Source of the DNA: Prevotella koreensis
GTDB lineage: Bacteria > Bacteroidota > Bacteroidia > Bacteroidales > Bacteroidaceae
DNA: 64,000 nt
NCBI RefSeq assembly: GCF_003977605.1
Contig: NZ_RYYU01000001.1
Span: 437,175 to 501,174, forward strand
Direction of reading: 5' to 3'
The position numbers and the translations under genes were made by a program. Under the pieces are notes generated by a model. That model had not been told where the DNA came from. It ran no database searches and saw nothing but the letters and a program-made list of their open reading frames with translations. Numbering within the stretch: the first letter of the stretch is position 1; every line of letters begins with the position of its first letter. Shown in pieces: positions 44,429-53,402 of the stretch.

Positions 44429-47400
44429 ATGAAAATCAACGATAAGGCAAAGGCCACAAAAAGATTTGTTGAACACGCAGGTCTCGACTTGCATCAGACA
44501 AATGAGGATGTACTGAAGAAATGGAATGAAACAGATATGTTCATTCGCTCGATAGAAGAGCGTGAAGGCTGTCCGCAGTTTGTGTTCTTCGAGGGTCCTC
44601 CCTCGGCAAACGGGCATCCCGGAATACACCATGTGCTGGCACGCGCCATAAAAGATACTTTCAACAGATATAAGACAATGAAAGGATTCCAAGTGCATCG
44701 TAAGGCCGGATGGGACACCCACGGCCTGCCTGTGGAACTTGGAGTGGAAAAAGAACTCGGAATAACGAAGGCCGACATTGACAATCACGAGTCATCAAAA
44801 TATATCTCTGTGGCAGATTATAATGGCAGATGTCGTGAGAACGTTATGAAGTTTACTGCCGAATGGCGCGAACTTACAGAGAAGATGGGCTATTGGGTTG
44901 ACCTTGACAATCCGTACATTACATACGAAAACAAATACATAGAGACGCTTTGGTGGTTATTGAAACAACTCTATGACAAAGGACTTCTCTATAAAGGATA
45001 TACCATACAACCGTATTCTCCGGCTGCCGGCACGGGACTTTCGAGTCACGAACTGAACCAACCCGGTTGCTATCGCGACGTGAAAGACACCACCGTGACG
45101 GCGCAGTTCGACATCATTGACCCGCGTCCGGAGATGACGAAATGGGGAAAACCGGTGTTCCTCGCATGGACGACGACACCTTGGACTTTACCATCAAATA
45201 CCGCACTGTGCGTTGGTCCGAAGATTGACTACGTATGTGTGCAGACATATAACCCCTACAACGGCGAGAAAATTTCTGCTATAATGGCGGCGGCGCGTGT
45301 TGATGCCTATCTCAATCCGGACGGAGAGTATCTCAACCTCGATGAGTATAAGCAGGGAGATAAGGTCATTCCGTACCGTATCGTGGGGCATTATAAAGGT
45401 TCTGACCTCGTTGGAATGAAGTTCAGACAACTCATGCAATGGGTAAAACCGTCAGAAAAACTCGATGACAAATCGCCCGCTTTTGTGAAGAAAGCGGCAG
45501 AGGAGCGTCCTGACAGCGTATTCTCAATTGGTAATGACCGTTTCGTAGAGATGGAAAAGGAGGCTTTCCGTGTTATTCCTGGCGACTATGTCACAACAGA
45601 GGACGGTACGGGTATTGTACATATCGCTCCTACATTCGGTGCCGACGACCAGAAAGTGGCAAAGGCTGCTGGCGTACCATCACTCTTTATGATTACCGGC
45701 GATGGCGAGACACGCCCGATGGTTGACCTGCAAGGAAAATATTACGTGCGAGAGGAACTTGCAAATGAATTCATAGAGAAATGCCTTGTGACGGAAAAGT
45801 ACTCCAAGCACGAGGGTGAATTTGTGAAGAACGCATACGCACCGGAGTTCAATATTGATGGAAAATACGATGAGGGGGCTGCAGCCAAGGCCGAAGATCT
45901 GAACATCGTGCTTTGCATAGAGATGAAACAGGCCGGAGAAGCATTCAGAATAGAGAAGCATGTGCATAACTATCCGCACTGCTGGCGTACCGATAAACCG
46001 GTGCTCTATTATCCGCTCGATTCTTGGTTTATCCGTTCTACGGCTTGCAAGGAGCGAATGGCGGAACTGAACAAAACCATTAACTGGAAACCGGAGTCAA
46101 CAGGTACGGGACGTTTCGGCAACTGGCTTGAGAATCTGAACGACTGGAATCTGTCGCGTTCGCGTTTCTGGGGCACACCGCTTCCTATATGGCGCAACAA
46201 AGAATCGCGCGAGGAAATCTGCATCGGCAGTCTTGAGGAACTATATAATGAGATAGAAAAGAGTGTTGCTGCCGGTGTAATGAAGAGCAACCCGATGAAA
46301 GACAAGGGTTTTGTGCCGTGCGACTACTCGAAGGAGAACTACGACAGAATCGACATGCACCGTCCTTACGTTGACGATATAGTGCTCGTCAGTGCCACCG
46401 GACAGCCGTTGCACCGCGAGACAGACCTAATAGACGTTTGGTTTGACTCCGGTTCAATGCCATACGCGCAGGTTCATTATCCGTTTGAGAACAAAGACGT
46501 GATAGACCAAAAACTGGCTTATCCTGCCGATTTCATCAACGAGGGTGTTGACCAGACACGCGGTTGGTTCTTCACACTGCATGCCATTGCAACGATGGTG
46601 TTTGACAGTGTGGCGTTCAAGAATGTTATTTCGACAGGTCTTGTGCTCGATGCGAAAGGCATTAAGATGTCTAAACATATCGGCAACGTTGTAAACCCGT
46701 TCTCCGAGATAAAGAAAAACGGAGCCGATGCTGTGCGCTTCTATATGATGACAAATACCCAACCTTGGGACAATCTGAAATACGACCCGAAGGGAGTGGA
46801 GGAAATAAACCGTAAGTTCTTCGGCACTCTGTTCAACACTTATTCTTTCTTCTGTCGTTATGCAAATGTCGATGGCTTCGATTATTCGCAGGCTGAGATT
46901 CCGGTAAGTGAACGTCCGGAGATTGACAGGTGGATTCTCTCCGAACTGAACTCTCTAATCATCGGTGTGGATGAGGCCATGAGCGACTTTGAACCCACGA
47001 AGGCAGGACGAATGATAGATAAGTTCGTTAATGATGACCTTAGCAACTGGTATGTCCGTCTTAATAGAAAACGCTTCTGGGGAGCAGAAACCTCGAAAGA
47101 TAAGATTGCGGCTTATCAGACACTTTACGCATGTCTGGAGACCGTGGCGAAACTGCTCGCTCCGTTCGCACCGTTCTATGCCGACCAACTCTATACCGAC
47201 CTTGTCAGCGTGACAGGTCGTGAGGATGTCGATAGCGTGCATCTTTCAAAGTTCCCGCAGCCGATAGGAGAAACCGATGTAGATCTTGAAGAGCGCATGC
47301 GCATAGCACAGAAAATAACATCTATCGTTCTTGCGTTGAGAAGAAAGGTTAATATAAAGGTTAGACAACCGCTTAGTCAGATAATGATACCTGCCGTTGA

Positions 47401-48013
47401 TGCAGAACAGCAGCAACGTATAGAGGCAGTGAAAGACCTTATACTGAGCGAGGTAAATGTTAAGGAACTGCATTTCGTTGAAGGTCAGGGCGTTCTTGTC
47501 AAGAGAGTGAAGTGTAACTTCAGAACAATGGGCAAGAAGTTCGGCAAACTTATGAAAGGAATTGCCGCAGAAATGTCGGCACTCGGACAGGAAGATATTG
47601 CACGCCTTGAGAACGAAGGCAGCATCACTCTCAACATTCAGGGAGAGCAGACTGTTGTTGACCTTGCCGATGTAGAGGTGGTTAGCGAGGATATCCCGGG
47701 CTGGCTCGTAAGCAACGAAGGAAACCTTACGGTGGCTCTCGATGTAGAACTGACTGAAGAACTGCGTCAGGAGGGTATGGCACGCGAACTTATCAACCGT
47801 ATTCAGAATATCAGAAAAGATAGCGGATTTGAGATAACAGACCGTATAAATGTAACAATCGCACCAAACGAGAATACTGATGCTGCGGTAAAGAACTTCG
47901 GTGACTACATCGCTTCACAGGTTCTTGCCGACAATATCATCATTGCCGGAAACGATGCTGCAGAGGTTGATTTCGATAGTTTCGTTCTGAATATCAAAGT
48001 GGAAAAGATATAA
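44429..48013 (+). CDS. ileS: Isoleucine-tRNA ligase
   Basis: 1194 residues, the long class found in Bacteroidales. Class I motifs are present: the HIGH equivalent GHPGIHH at 62-68 and KMSKH at 746-750. The catalytic domain is split by the editing domain (about residues 200-440), and WFFTLHAIAT, DVWFDSGSMPYAQVHYPF and the anticodon-binding helices of the last 350 residues follow. It charges tRNA-Ile and edits valine. It heads a conserved run with DksA-like, lspA and DUF4296 genes. Confidence 0.97.
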   Translation: MKINDKAKATKRFVEHAGLDLHQTNEDVLKKWNETDMFIRSIEEREGCPQFVFFEGPPSANGHPGIHHVLARAIKDTFNRYKTMKGFQVHRKAGWDTHGLPVELGVEKELGITKADIDNHESSKYISVADYNGRCRENVMKFTAEWRELTEKMGYWVDLDNPYITYENKYIETLWWLLKQLYDKGLLYKGYTIQPYSPAAGTGLSSHELNQPGCYRDVKDTTVTAQFDIIDPRPEMTKWGKPVFLAWTTTPWTLPSNTALCVGPKIDYVCVQTYNPYNGEKISAIMAAARVDAYLNPDGEYLNLDEYKQGDKVIPYRIVGHYKGSDLVGMKFRQLMQWVKPSEKLDDKSPAFVKKAAEERPDSVFSIGNDRFVEMEKEAFRVIPGDYVTTEDGTGIVHIAPTFGADDQKVAKAAGVPSLFMITGDGETRPMVDLQGKYYVREELANEFIEKCLVTEKYSKHEGEFVKNAYAPEFNIDGKYDEGAAAKAEDLNIVLCIEMKQAGEAFRIEKHVHNYPHCWRTDKPVLYYPLDSWFIRSTACKERMAELNKTINWKPESTGTGRFGNWLENLNDWNLSRSRFWGTPLPIWRNKESREEICIGSLEELYNEIEKSVAAGVMKSNPMKDKGFVPCDYSKENYDRIDMHRPYVDDIVLVSATGQPLHRETDLIDVWFDSGSMPYAQVHYPFENKDVIDQKLAYPADFINEGVDQTRGWFFTLHAIATMVFDSVAFKNVISTGLVLDAKGIKMSKHIGNVVNPFSEIKKNGADAVRFYMMTNTQPWDNLKYDPKGVEEINRKFFGTLFNTYSFFCRYANVDGFDYSQAEIPVSERPEIDRWILSELNSLIIGVDEAMSDFEPTKAGRMIDKFVNDDLSNWYVRLNRKRFWGAETSKDKIAAYQTLYACLETVAKLLAPFAPFYADQLYTDLVSVTGREDVDSVHLSKFPQPIGETDVDLEERMRIAQKITSIVLALRRKVNIKVRQPLSQIMIPAVDAEQQQRIEAVKDLILSEVNVKELHFVEGQGVLVKRVKCNFRTMGKKFGKLMKGIAAEMSALGQEDIARLENEGSITLNIQGEQTVVDLADVEVVSEDIPGWLVSNEGNLTVALDVELTEELRQEGMARELINRIQNIRKDSGFEITDRINVTIAPNENTDAAVKNFGDYIASQVLADNIIIAGNDAAEVDFDSFVLNIKVEKI

Positions 48014-48042
48014 TTTCATTAATACTATTACACTAAACAACT

Positions 48043-48423
48043 ATGGCAGAAAAAACACGTTACAGCGACGAAGAACTTGAAGAGTTCCGTGGCATAATAA
48101 ATGAGAAAATTGCGACCGCTCGTCATGACTACAATGAGATGATGCGCTCTTTGATGAACGCAGACGGTAACGGAGTTGAGGATACCTCTCCAACCTATAA
48201 GGTTCTTGAAGAGGGTAGCGCAACGCAGACAAAGGAAGAACTGATGCAGCAGGCCGGTCGTTTGCAGAAGTTCATACAAGGGCTTGAAGGTGCGCTCATC
48301 AGAATAGAGAATAAGACTTACGGCATTGATCGTATTACCGGAGAACTGATACCGAAGGAGCGTTTACGCGTAGTACCGCATGCAACTTTGAGCGTACAGT
48401 CGAAGGAAGCAAGGAAAAAATAG
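48043..48423 (+). CDS. TraR/DksA-like regulator without zinc cysteines
   Basis: 126 residues. The coiled-coil N-terminal half carries EDTSPTYKVLEEGSAT, and the C-terminal part TYGIDRITGELIPKERLRVVPHATLS has the DksA zinc-finger position. The residue expected to be cysteine at YGI(C)R is Asp, and no paired cysteines follow, so no zinc finger should form. DksA-type proteins enter the RNA polymerase channel to modulate transcription. Between ileS and lspA, 29 bases after ileS. Confidence 0.82.
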   Translation: MAEKTRYSDEELEEFRGIINEKIATARHDYNEMMRSLMNADGNGVEDTSPTYKVLEEGSATQTKEELMQQAGRLQKFIQGLEGALIRIENKTYGIDRITGELIPKERLRVVPHATLSVQSKEARKK

Positions 48424-49056
48424 ATGCGCGAAAATAATAGACGCACTACGCTTATAGTGGTGCTTTTGGTGGTTGCGATATTATTAATAGATCAAGTCAT
48501 AAAGATTGAGGTCAAGACTAACATGCGCCTTCATGAGGTGATAGATATCACCGGTTGGTTCAAGATAAACTTCATCGAGAACAACGGTATGGCGTATGGC
48601 ATGACTTTCTTCAATAAATTGGTGTTGAGTCTGTTCCGTATTGTGGCAATATCGTTAATAGGATATTATCTCACAAAGGTTATCCGTAAAGGAGCGCGTA
48701 TGGGGTATATCATCTGTCTGGCAATGGTATTTGCCGGAGCGGTGGGCAACATGATTGACTGTATGTTCTACGGACTGATATTCAATGCCTCGTCTCCGGA
48801 GTATATGAGTTACTTTGTGCCGTTTGGTGAAGGCTATGCTCCGTTCCTTATGGGTAAGGTTGTGGATATGTTCTATTTCCCTCTGATAGAAACCACATGG
48901 CCGGAATGGGTGCCTGTTGTCGGTGGTGACGACTACATCTTTTTCAGTCCGGTGTTTAATTTTGCCGATGCCAGCATCAGTGTTGGTGTGGCAATATTGC
49001 TGTTGTTCTATCGCAGGGAACTTTCCTCTATAAGTTTCTCACGTAAGAAAAAATGA
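48424..49056 (+). CDS. lspA: Lipoprotein signal peptidase
   Basis: 210 residues, a bit longer than the usual 160-170. Type II signal peptidase that cuts prolipoproteins before the modified cysteine in the inner membrane. The aspartic protease residues are seen in GAVGNMIDCMFYG near residue 120 and PVFNFADASISVG near 185. Four membrane helices. The ATG directly follows the stop of the DksA-like gene and its end overlaps the next ATG by four bases. Confidence 0.94.
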   Translation: MRENNRRTTLIVVLLVVAILLIDQVIKIEVKTNMRLHEVIDITGWFKINFIENNGMAYGMTFFNKLVLSLFRIVAISLIGYYLTKVIRKGARMGYIICLAMVFAGAVGNMIDCMFYGLIFNASSPEYMSYFVPFGEGYAPFLMGKVVDMFYFPLIETTWPEWVPVVGGDDYIFFSPVFNFADASISVGVAILLLFYRRELSSISFSRKKK

Positions 49057-49955
49057 ACAGGCTTCGTGACATATTGTTGTTGTTCTCGGTATGCTGTTTC
49101 TTTATAGCCTGCAAACCGGGAGTTCCGGGCGATGTAATACAGCCCGATGACATGGAAGAGATTCTTATCGACCTCCATGTTGCAGACGGTATGGCACTGA
49201 GCAACCCCGCTGCAGCCGATAATATTGAGTATTATCGTCTGCTCTATCGCTTGGGAGTTCTGAAAAAGCATGATGTGACACAGGCGCAATTCGACTCTTC
49301 GATGGTTTATTACGCTCGTTATCCCGACCGTCTGCATGATATTTATGAAGATGTGGCCGAAAGACTAAGTAAGAAAGCCCTTGCACTTGGAGCCTCTGCG
49401 GCCGACATAAATCGTTATGGCACGCTTACTTCGGATGCCGATACCACGAATGTTTGGTTGGGCGAACGTTCTATTGTGCTGTTACCGCAACCGCCATATA
49501 ACACTTTCTCGTTCACGATTGTGGCAGATAGTGCCTATCAGAAAGGCGACCGTATGATATTGAACTTCGACACCGACTTCATCTTCCAAGACGGAATGCA
49601 GGATGGTGTGGCTATGCTTGCAGTGAGGTTTGCTAACGATAGTGTTGCTTCGAGTGTGGTGCATTTCTCCGGTTCGCAGCATAGGACGCTGGAAGTTGCC
49701 GACAGCAAGCGTGTTGGAATTAAGGAAGTGAAAGGCTTCTTCTATATGAATGATGGCGGTGGGGTGCAGAATACCACAACGCTGAAATTAGTTTCAATAT
49801 ACAATGTGCGCCTTATCCGCTTCCACGGGAATTCTAAGAATATGCCGGAAAACCAAGACAGCAAGGAGCCGATGAATCGACCGGAGGAAAGGAGCGACAC
49901 TTCTGTTGCCATAAGTTTAGACGAGATGCATCAAATGAGGTTGGATGAGAGATGA
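49053..49955 (+). CDS. DUF4296 lipoprotein
   Basis: 300 residues. Lipobox FIAC with Cys20 and then KPGVPGDVIQPDDMEEILID, the conserved start of the DUF4296 domain, which spans about the first 110 residues. It has no known function. The ATG overlaps the lspA stop (ATGA), so the gene for the enzyme that processes lipoproteins is translationally coupled to a lipoprotein gene. Confidence 0.85.
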   Translation: MNRLRDILLLFSVCCFFIACKPGVPGDVIQPDDMEEILIDLHVADGMALSNPAAADNIEYYRLLYRLGVLKKHDVTQAQFDSSMVYYARYPDRLHDIYEDVAERLSKKALALGASAADINRYGTLTSDADTTNVWLGERSIVLLPQPPYNTFSFTIVADSAYQKGDRMILNFDTDFIFQDGMQDGVAMLAVRFANDSVASSVVHFSGSQHRTLEVADSKRVGIKEVKGFFYMNDGGGVQNTTTLKLVSIYNVRLIRFHGNSKNMPENQDSKEPMNRPEERSDTSVAISLDEMHQMRLDER

Positions 49956-50166
49956 TATAAGGAGAGTTGCCGCTCATGAAGTTGATGTGTGTGGCGAGGA
50001 ATTACTGCATAATGCCGTAGTGGAATTGTCACATGAAAGGGTAGTGAATTATTATACTTTCGCCGATGAATTGCCGTTCACCGAGTGGCTTGGAGGACGT
50101 ATCGAGATAAGGCGTGACGGAGAAGGGACTATGAAGGCTTATCGGAGTGGCAGGCTGTTGAAATGA
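49945..50166 (+). CDS. Small conserved-looking protein of unknown function
   Basis: 73 residues that overlap the previous gene by 11 bases in another frame. The pattern RRVAAHEVDV....VVELSHERVVNYY, then ELPFTEWLGGRIEIRRD, resembles short Bacteroidales proteins I have seen at operon ends, which supports that it is real. No signal peptide or membrane segment. Confidence 0.65.
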   Translation: MRDDIRRVAAHEVDVCGEELLHNAVVELSHERVVNYYTFADELPFTEWLGGRIEIRRDGEGTMKAYRSGRLLK

Positions 50167-50184
50167 AAACGATATGGGTTTAAT

Positions 50185-50220
50185 ATAAATGTGGGGAACT
50201 CACGAGTTCCTCACATTTAT
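50185..50220. terminator. Bidirectional hairpin between convergent genes
   Basis: ataaatgtggggaactc pairs with gagttcctcacatttat with one G-T pair. It separates the operon ending at 50166 from proS on the other strand. Confidence 0.65.
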
Positions 50221-50245
50221 ATATTAGCGATTATTGTGCCGTGGA

Positions 50246-51727
50246 TTAGTAACTGCGTGCTATTATTACGCGCTGCTTTGCAGGCTTGCCGCTCACCATA
50301 TCCACGCCCTCTGTCTGTTCGAATCCTAACGGAACACAACGTATCGTGGCCTGTGTGTCCTCCTTTATCTTTGCTTCGGTTTCTGAAGTACCGTCCCAGT
50401 GGCAAAGGAAGAAACCGCCATCCTTAATACGTTCCTTGAAGTCTTCATAGTTGTCACATTCGTATATGCGTGCGTCACGTGCAGTCTTGGCCTTGTTGAA
50501 AATGTTCTGCTGTATTTTTTCGAGGAGTTTCTCAACATAGTCGGATATTCCATCGATGTTGCGTGTTTCCTTTTCAAGTGTGTCGCGGCGCATCACCTCA
50601 ATGGTTCCGTTCTCCAAATCGCGTGCACCCAGTACCAATCTAACAGGAACACCCTTCAATTCATAGTCTGCGAATTTGAATCCGGGGCGTTTGTTGTCAG
50701 AATCGTCATACTTAACGCTGATACCCTTTGTCTTCAGTTCTTTCACGATAACGTCAACTTTCTCACTTACTGCGGCAAGTTGTTCGGGCTTGTTGGCGAT
50801 AGGTATTATCACCACCTGCAACGGAGCAAGGCGTGGAGGAAGTACAAGTCCGTTATCGTCGGAGTGTGTCATTATCAGTGCACCAACCAAACGTGTCGAT
50901 ACACCCCATGATGTAGCCCAAACATATTCCGGCTTGTTGTCTTTATTAAGAAATGTCACGTCGAATGCTTTTGCAAAGTTCTGTCCGAGGAAGTGACTTG
51001 TTCCGCTCTGCAAAGCCTTTCCGTCTTGCATCATGGCCTCAATGGTGTATGTGTCGAGAGCACCGGCAAACCTTTCGGTTTCGCTCTTTACACCCTGCAC
51101 TACAGGAACTGCCATCCACTCTTCGGCAAACTTTGCATATACCGAAAGCATGAGTTTTGCCTCTTTCTCTGCTTCCTCTTTCGTTGCATGTGCAGTGTGA
51201 CCCTCTTGCCAAAGGAACTCACTTGTGCGCAAGAAAGGCCTTGTGCGCATTTCCCAACGCATGACATTGCACCATTGGTTGCACATCAATGGCAGGTCGC
51301 GCCATGAGTGAATCCAGTTCTTATATGTATTCCATATAATTGTCTCTGATGTAGGTCTGACAATCAGTTCTTCTTCAAGTTTTGCGGCAGGGTCAACCTC
51401 CACACCGCTCTTATCTTCTTTCGCGCGGAGGCGATAGTGAGTAACTACGGCACATTCCTTTGCAAAGCCTTCCACGTGTTCTGCCTCTCTGGAAAGGAAA
51501 GACTTTGGTATGAGCAATGGGAAATATGCGTTCTGTGCTCCGGTTTCCTTGAACATGAGGTCAAGTTGTTGCTGCATCTTCTCCCATATAGCATAGCCGT
51601 ATGGTTTTATCACCATACAACCGCGCACTGCAGACTGCTCGGCAAGGTCTGCCTTAACCACCAAATCGTTATACCACTGACTGTAATTTTCAGCGCGTTT
51701 GGTGAGTTCTTTTAGTTCTTTTGCCAT
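50246..51727 (-). CDS. proS: Proline-tRNA ligase (short, archaeal/eukaryal-like type)
   Basis: 493 residues. Class II synthetase. The start with [20 protein letters not shown] and the motifs [31 protein letters not shown] and [16 protein letters not shown] are of the eukaryal-like ProRS common in Bacteroidetes, and a bacterial-type insertion domain is absent. The C-terminal extension ends VIIARSY. Charges tRNA-Pro. Confidence 0.95.
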   Translation of the reverse strand: MAKELKELTKRAENYSQWYNDLVVKADLAEQSAVRGCMVIKPYGYAIWEKMQQQLDLMFKETGAQNAYFPLLIPKSFLSREAEHVEGFAKECAVVTHYRLRAKEDKSGVEVDPAAKLEEELIVRPTSETIIWNTYKNWIHSWRDLPLMCNQWCNVMRWEMRTRPFLRTSEFLWQEGHTAHATKEEAEKEAKLMLSVYAKFAEEWMAVPVVQGVKSETERFAGALDTYTIEAMMQDGKALQSGTSHFLGQNFAKAFDVTFLNKDNKPEYVWATSWGVSTRLVGALIMTHSDDNGLVLPPRLAPLQVVIIPIANKPEQLAAVSEKVDVIVKELKTKGISVKYDDSDNKRPGFKFADYELKGVPVRLVLGARDLENGTIEVMRRDTLEKETRNIDGISDYVEKLLEKIQQNIFNKAKTARDARIYECDNYEDFKERIKDGGFFLCHWDGTSETEAKIKEDTQATIRCVPLGFEQTEGVDMVSGKPAKQRVIIARSY

Positions 51728-51758
51728 CTCTAAAATATACTTATTTAAAATTTGAGTG

Positions 51759-51766
51759 CAAAAATA
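51759..51766 (-). promoter_or_regulatory. -7 box TATTTTTG of proS
   Basis: Minus-strand TATTTTTGCAC matches TAnnTTTG, 32 bases before the ATG at 51727. Confidence 0.6.
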
Positions 51767-51886
51767 ATAAAAAAAGTTGGTTTAAATTGTGTTATTCAAG
51801 AAAAAGAATTAAATTTGCAGAGGTTTATGTTTACAAACATGTGTAATTGATGATAGATTATATTAATATTAACATTTAAAACTATT

Positions 51887-52588
51887 ATGAAAATGAAGAA
51901 GTTTAAGTTTATGACACTTGCAATGTGTCTTGCTGTATTGGTTAGTTGTAATAACACCGGTAAAGGTGCATTAATCGGTACAGGTGGTGGTGCAGTGTTA
52001 GGTGCTGTCATAGGTAAATTGGCAGGAAACACTGCCGTAGGAACCGCAGTTGGTGCTGCCGTAGGTGCCGGTGCCGGTGCATTGATTGGCAAGAAGATGG
52101 ATCAGGCTGCTGAGAGAGCACAGGGTATTCAGAATGCTAAGGTTGAAGAGATTACCGATGCTAACGGATTGAAGGCCGTAAAGGTTTCTTTCGACAGTGG
52201 TATCCTTTTCAGTTCAGGTAAGGCAGATTTGCAGTATTCGGCAAAAGCAGCCCTTAGTAACTTTGCAAGTGTGTTGAGAGAGTTCTCTGATACAGACGTT
52301 GCAATTCAGGGTTATACCGACAATCAGGGATGGCGTGGCTGTTCTGCTTCACAGAGTTACGAGAAGAACAGACAACTCTCTTTGCAGCGTGCTCAGAGCG
52401 TTTGCAACTTCCTCACAAGCCAAGGCGTGAAGTACAACCAGATTAAGTCTTGCGAAGGTTATGGTCAGGAGAATCCTGTTGCCAGCAACAACTATCCTGC
52501 AGGTCAGGCACAGAACCGCCGTGTTGAGGTTTATATGTATGCAAGTGAGGCGATGATTAATGCCGCAAACAACGGCTCTCTTCGTTAA
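51887..52588 (+). CDS. OmpA-family lipoprotein with glycine-zipper
   Basis: 233 residues. Lipobox LVSC with Cys21, then a glycine-zipper membrane-associating segment (GALIGTGGGAVLGAVIG, then GAAVGAGAGALIGKKM). The OmpA-C peptidoglycan-binding domain occupies about residues 95-220, with SSGKADLQYSAKAAL, IQGYTDNQGWRG and NRRVEVYMYAS. It should tether the outer membrane to the cell wall. A terminator follows. Confidence 0.92.
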   Translation: MKMKKFKFMTLAMCLAVLVSCNNTGKGALIGTGGGAVLGAVIGKLAGNTAVGTAVGAAVGAGAGALIGKKMDQAAERAQGIQNAKVEEITDANGLKAVKVSFDSGILFSSGKADLQYSAKAALSNFASVLREFSDTDVAIQGYTDNQGWRGCSASQSYEKNRQLSLQRAQSVCNFLTSQGVKYNQIKSCEGYGQENPVASNNYPAGQAQNRRVEVYMYASEAMINAANNGSLR

Positions 52589-52612
52589 GCGTCATTTTGT
52601 ACGAAACAATCA

Positions 52613-52646
52613 AGGGGGCGATTATCTATGGTCGCCCTCTTTTTTT
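52613..52646 (+). terminator. Terminator of the OmpA-like gene
   Basis: agggggcga at 52613-52621 pairs with tcgccctct at 52632-52640 (one G-T pair), then tttttt. Confidence 0.85.
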
Positions 52647-52666
52647 AACGCTTCATACTGATAAAG

Positions 52667-53398
52667 ATGTGGAAGAAAATCCGAAAGATATTGCGTTTTG
52701 TGGTGGTAACGTTCTTCGTTTCTACCATAGTTTCGGTTATTATCTATAAATTCCTGCCTGTCTATGTAACGCCGCTCATGGTCATACGCTGTGTTGAACA
52801 GATTTTTGATGGCCATGCGCCACGTGTAGAGCACAAGTGGGTATCACTTGAAGAGATGTCGCCAAGCATGCCGGTGGCAGTTATGGGAAGCGAAGACGCA
52901 AGATTCCTTATACATCACGGATTCGATTTCAAACAGATAGAACATGCCGCAAAGCAGAATGCGGCGGGCGGAAAGAAAGTCGGTGCGAGCACCATATCGC
53001 AGCAAACGGCAAAGAATGTATTTCTATGGCCGGGCAGGACGTGGTTGAGGAAAGGCTTTGAGGCATACTTCACCGTGCTCATCGAACTGATGTGGAGCAA
53101 ACAGCGAATAATGGAGGTTTATCTGAATTCCATAGAGACGGGCGATGGCATATATGGAGTGGAGGCTGTGGCACGGTTGCATTTCGGAAAGTCAGCCAAA
53201 GACCTGACACGTTCCGAGTGTGCTTTGATAGCTGCCACACTGCCAAATCCGAGAAAATTCTCATCACTTGAACCAAGCAAGTATGTGCGTAGCAGGCGGG
53301 GAAAAATAGAGGCGAACATGAGGTTTATACCGAAATTCCCTGCCGAGAACGAGGATATTGACAAGAGCACCGTAAAGGGAGGAATATATAAGAAGTAG
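52667..53398 (+). CDS. mtgA: Monofunctional peptidoglycan glycosyltransferase
   Basis: 243 residues. One membrane helix (IRKILRFVVVTFFVSTIVSV), then the GT51 domain with VMGSEDARFLIHHGFDF near 72, GASTISQQTAKNVFLW near 107 and VYLNSIETGDGIYGVEAVA near 150. The two catalytic Glu positions are visible (GSEDARF and LNSIETG). Polymerises lipid II. The helicase gene follows four bases after. Confidence 0.93.
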   Translation: MWKKIRKILRFVVVTFFVSTIVSVIIYKFLPVYVTPLMVIRCVEQIFDGHAPRVEHKWVSLEEMSPSMPVAVMGSEDARFLIHHGFDFKQIEHAAKQNAAGGKKVGASTISQQTAKNVFLWPGRTWLRKGFEAYFTVLIELMWSKQRIMEVYLNSIETGDGIYGVEAVARLHFGKSAKDLTRSECALIAATLPNPRKFSSLEPSKYVRSRRGKIEANMRFIPKFPAENEDIDKSTVKGGIYKK

Positions 53399-53402
53399 TA
53401 TT

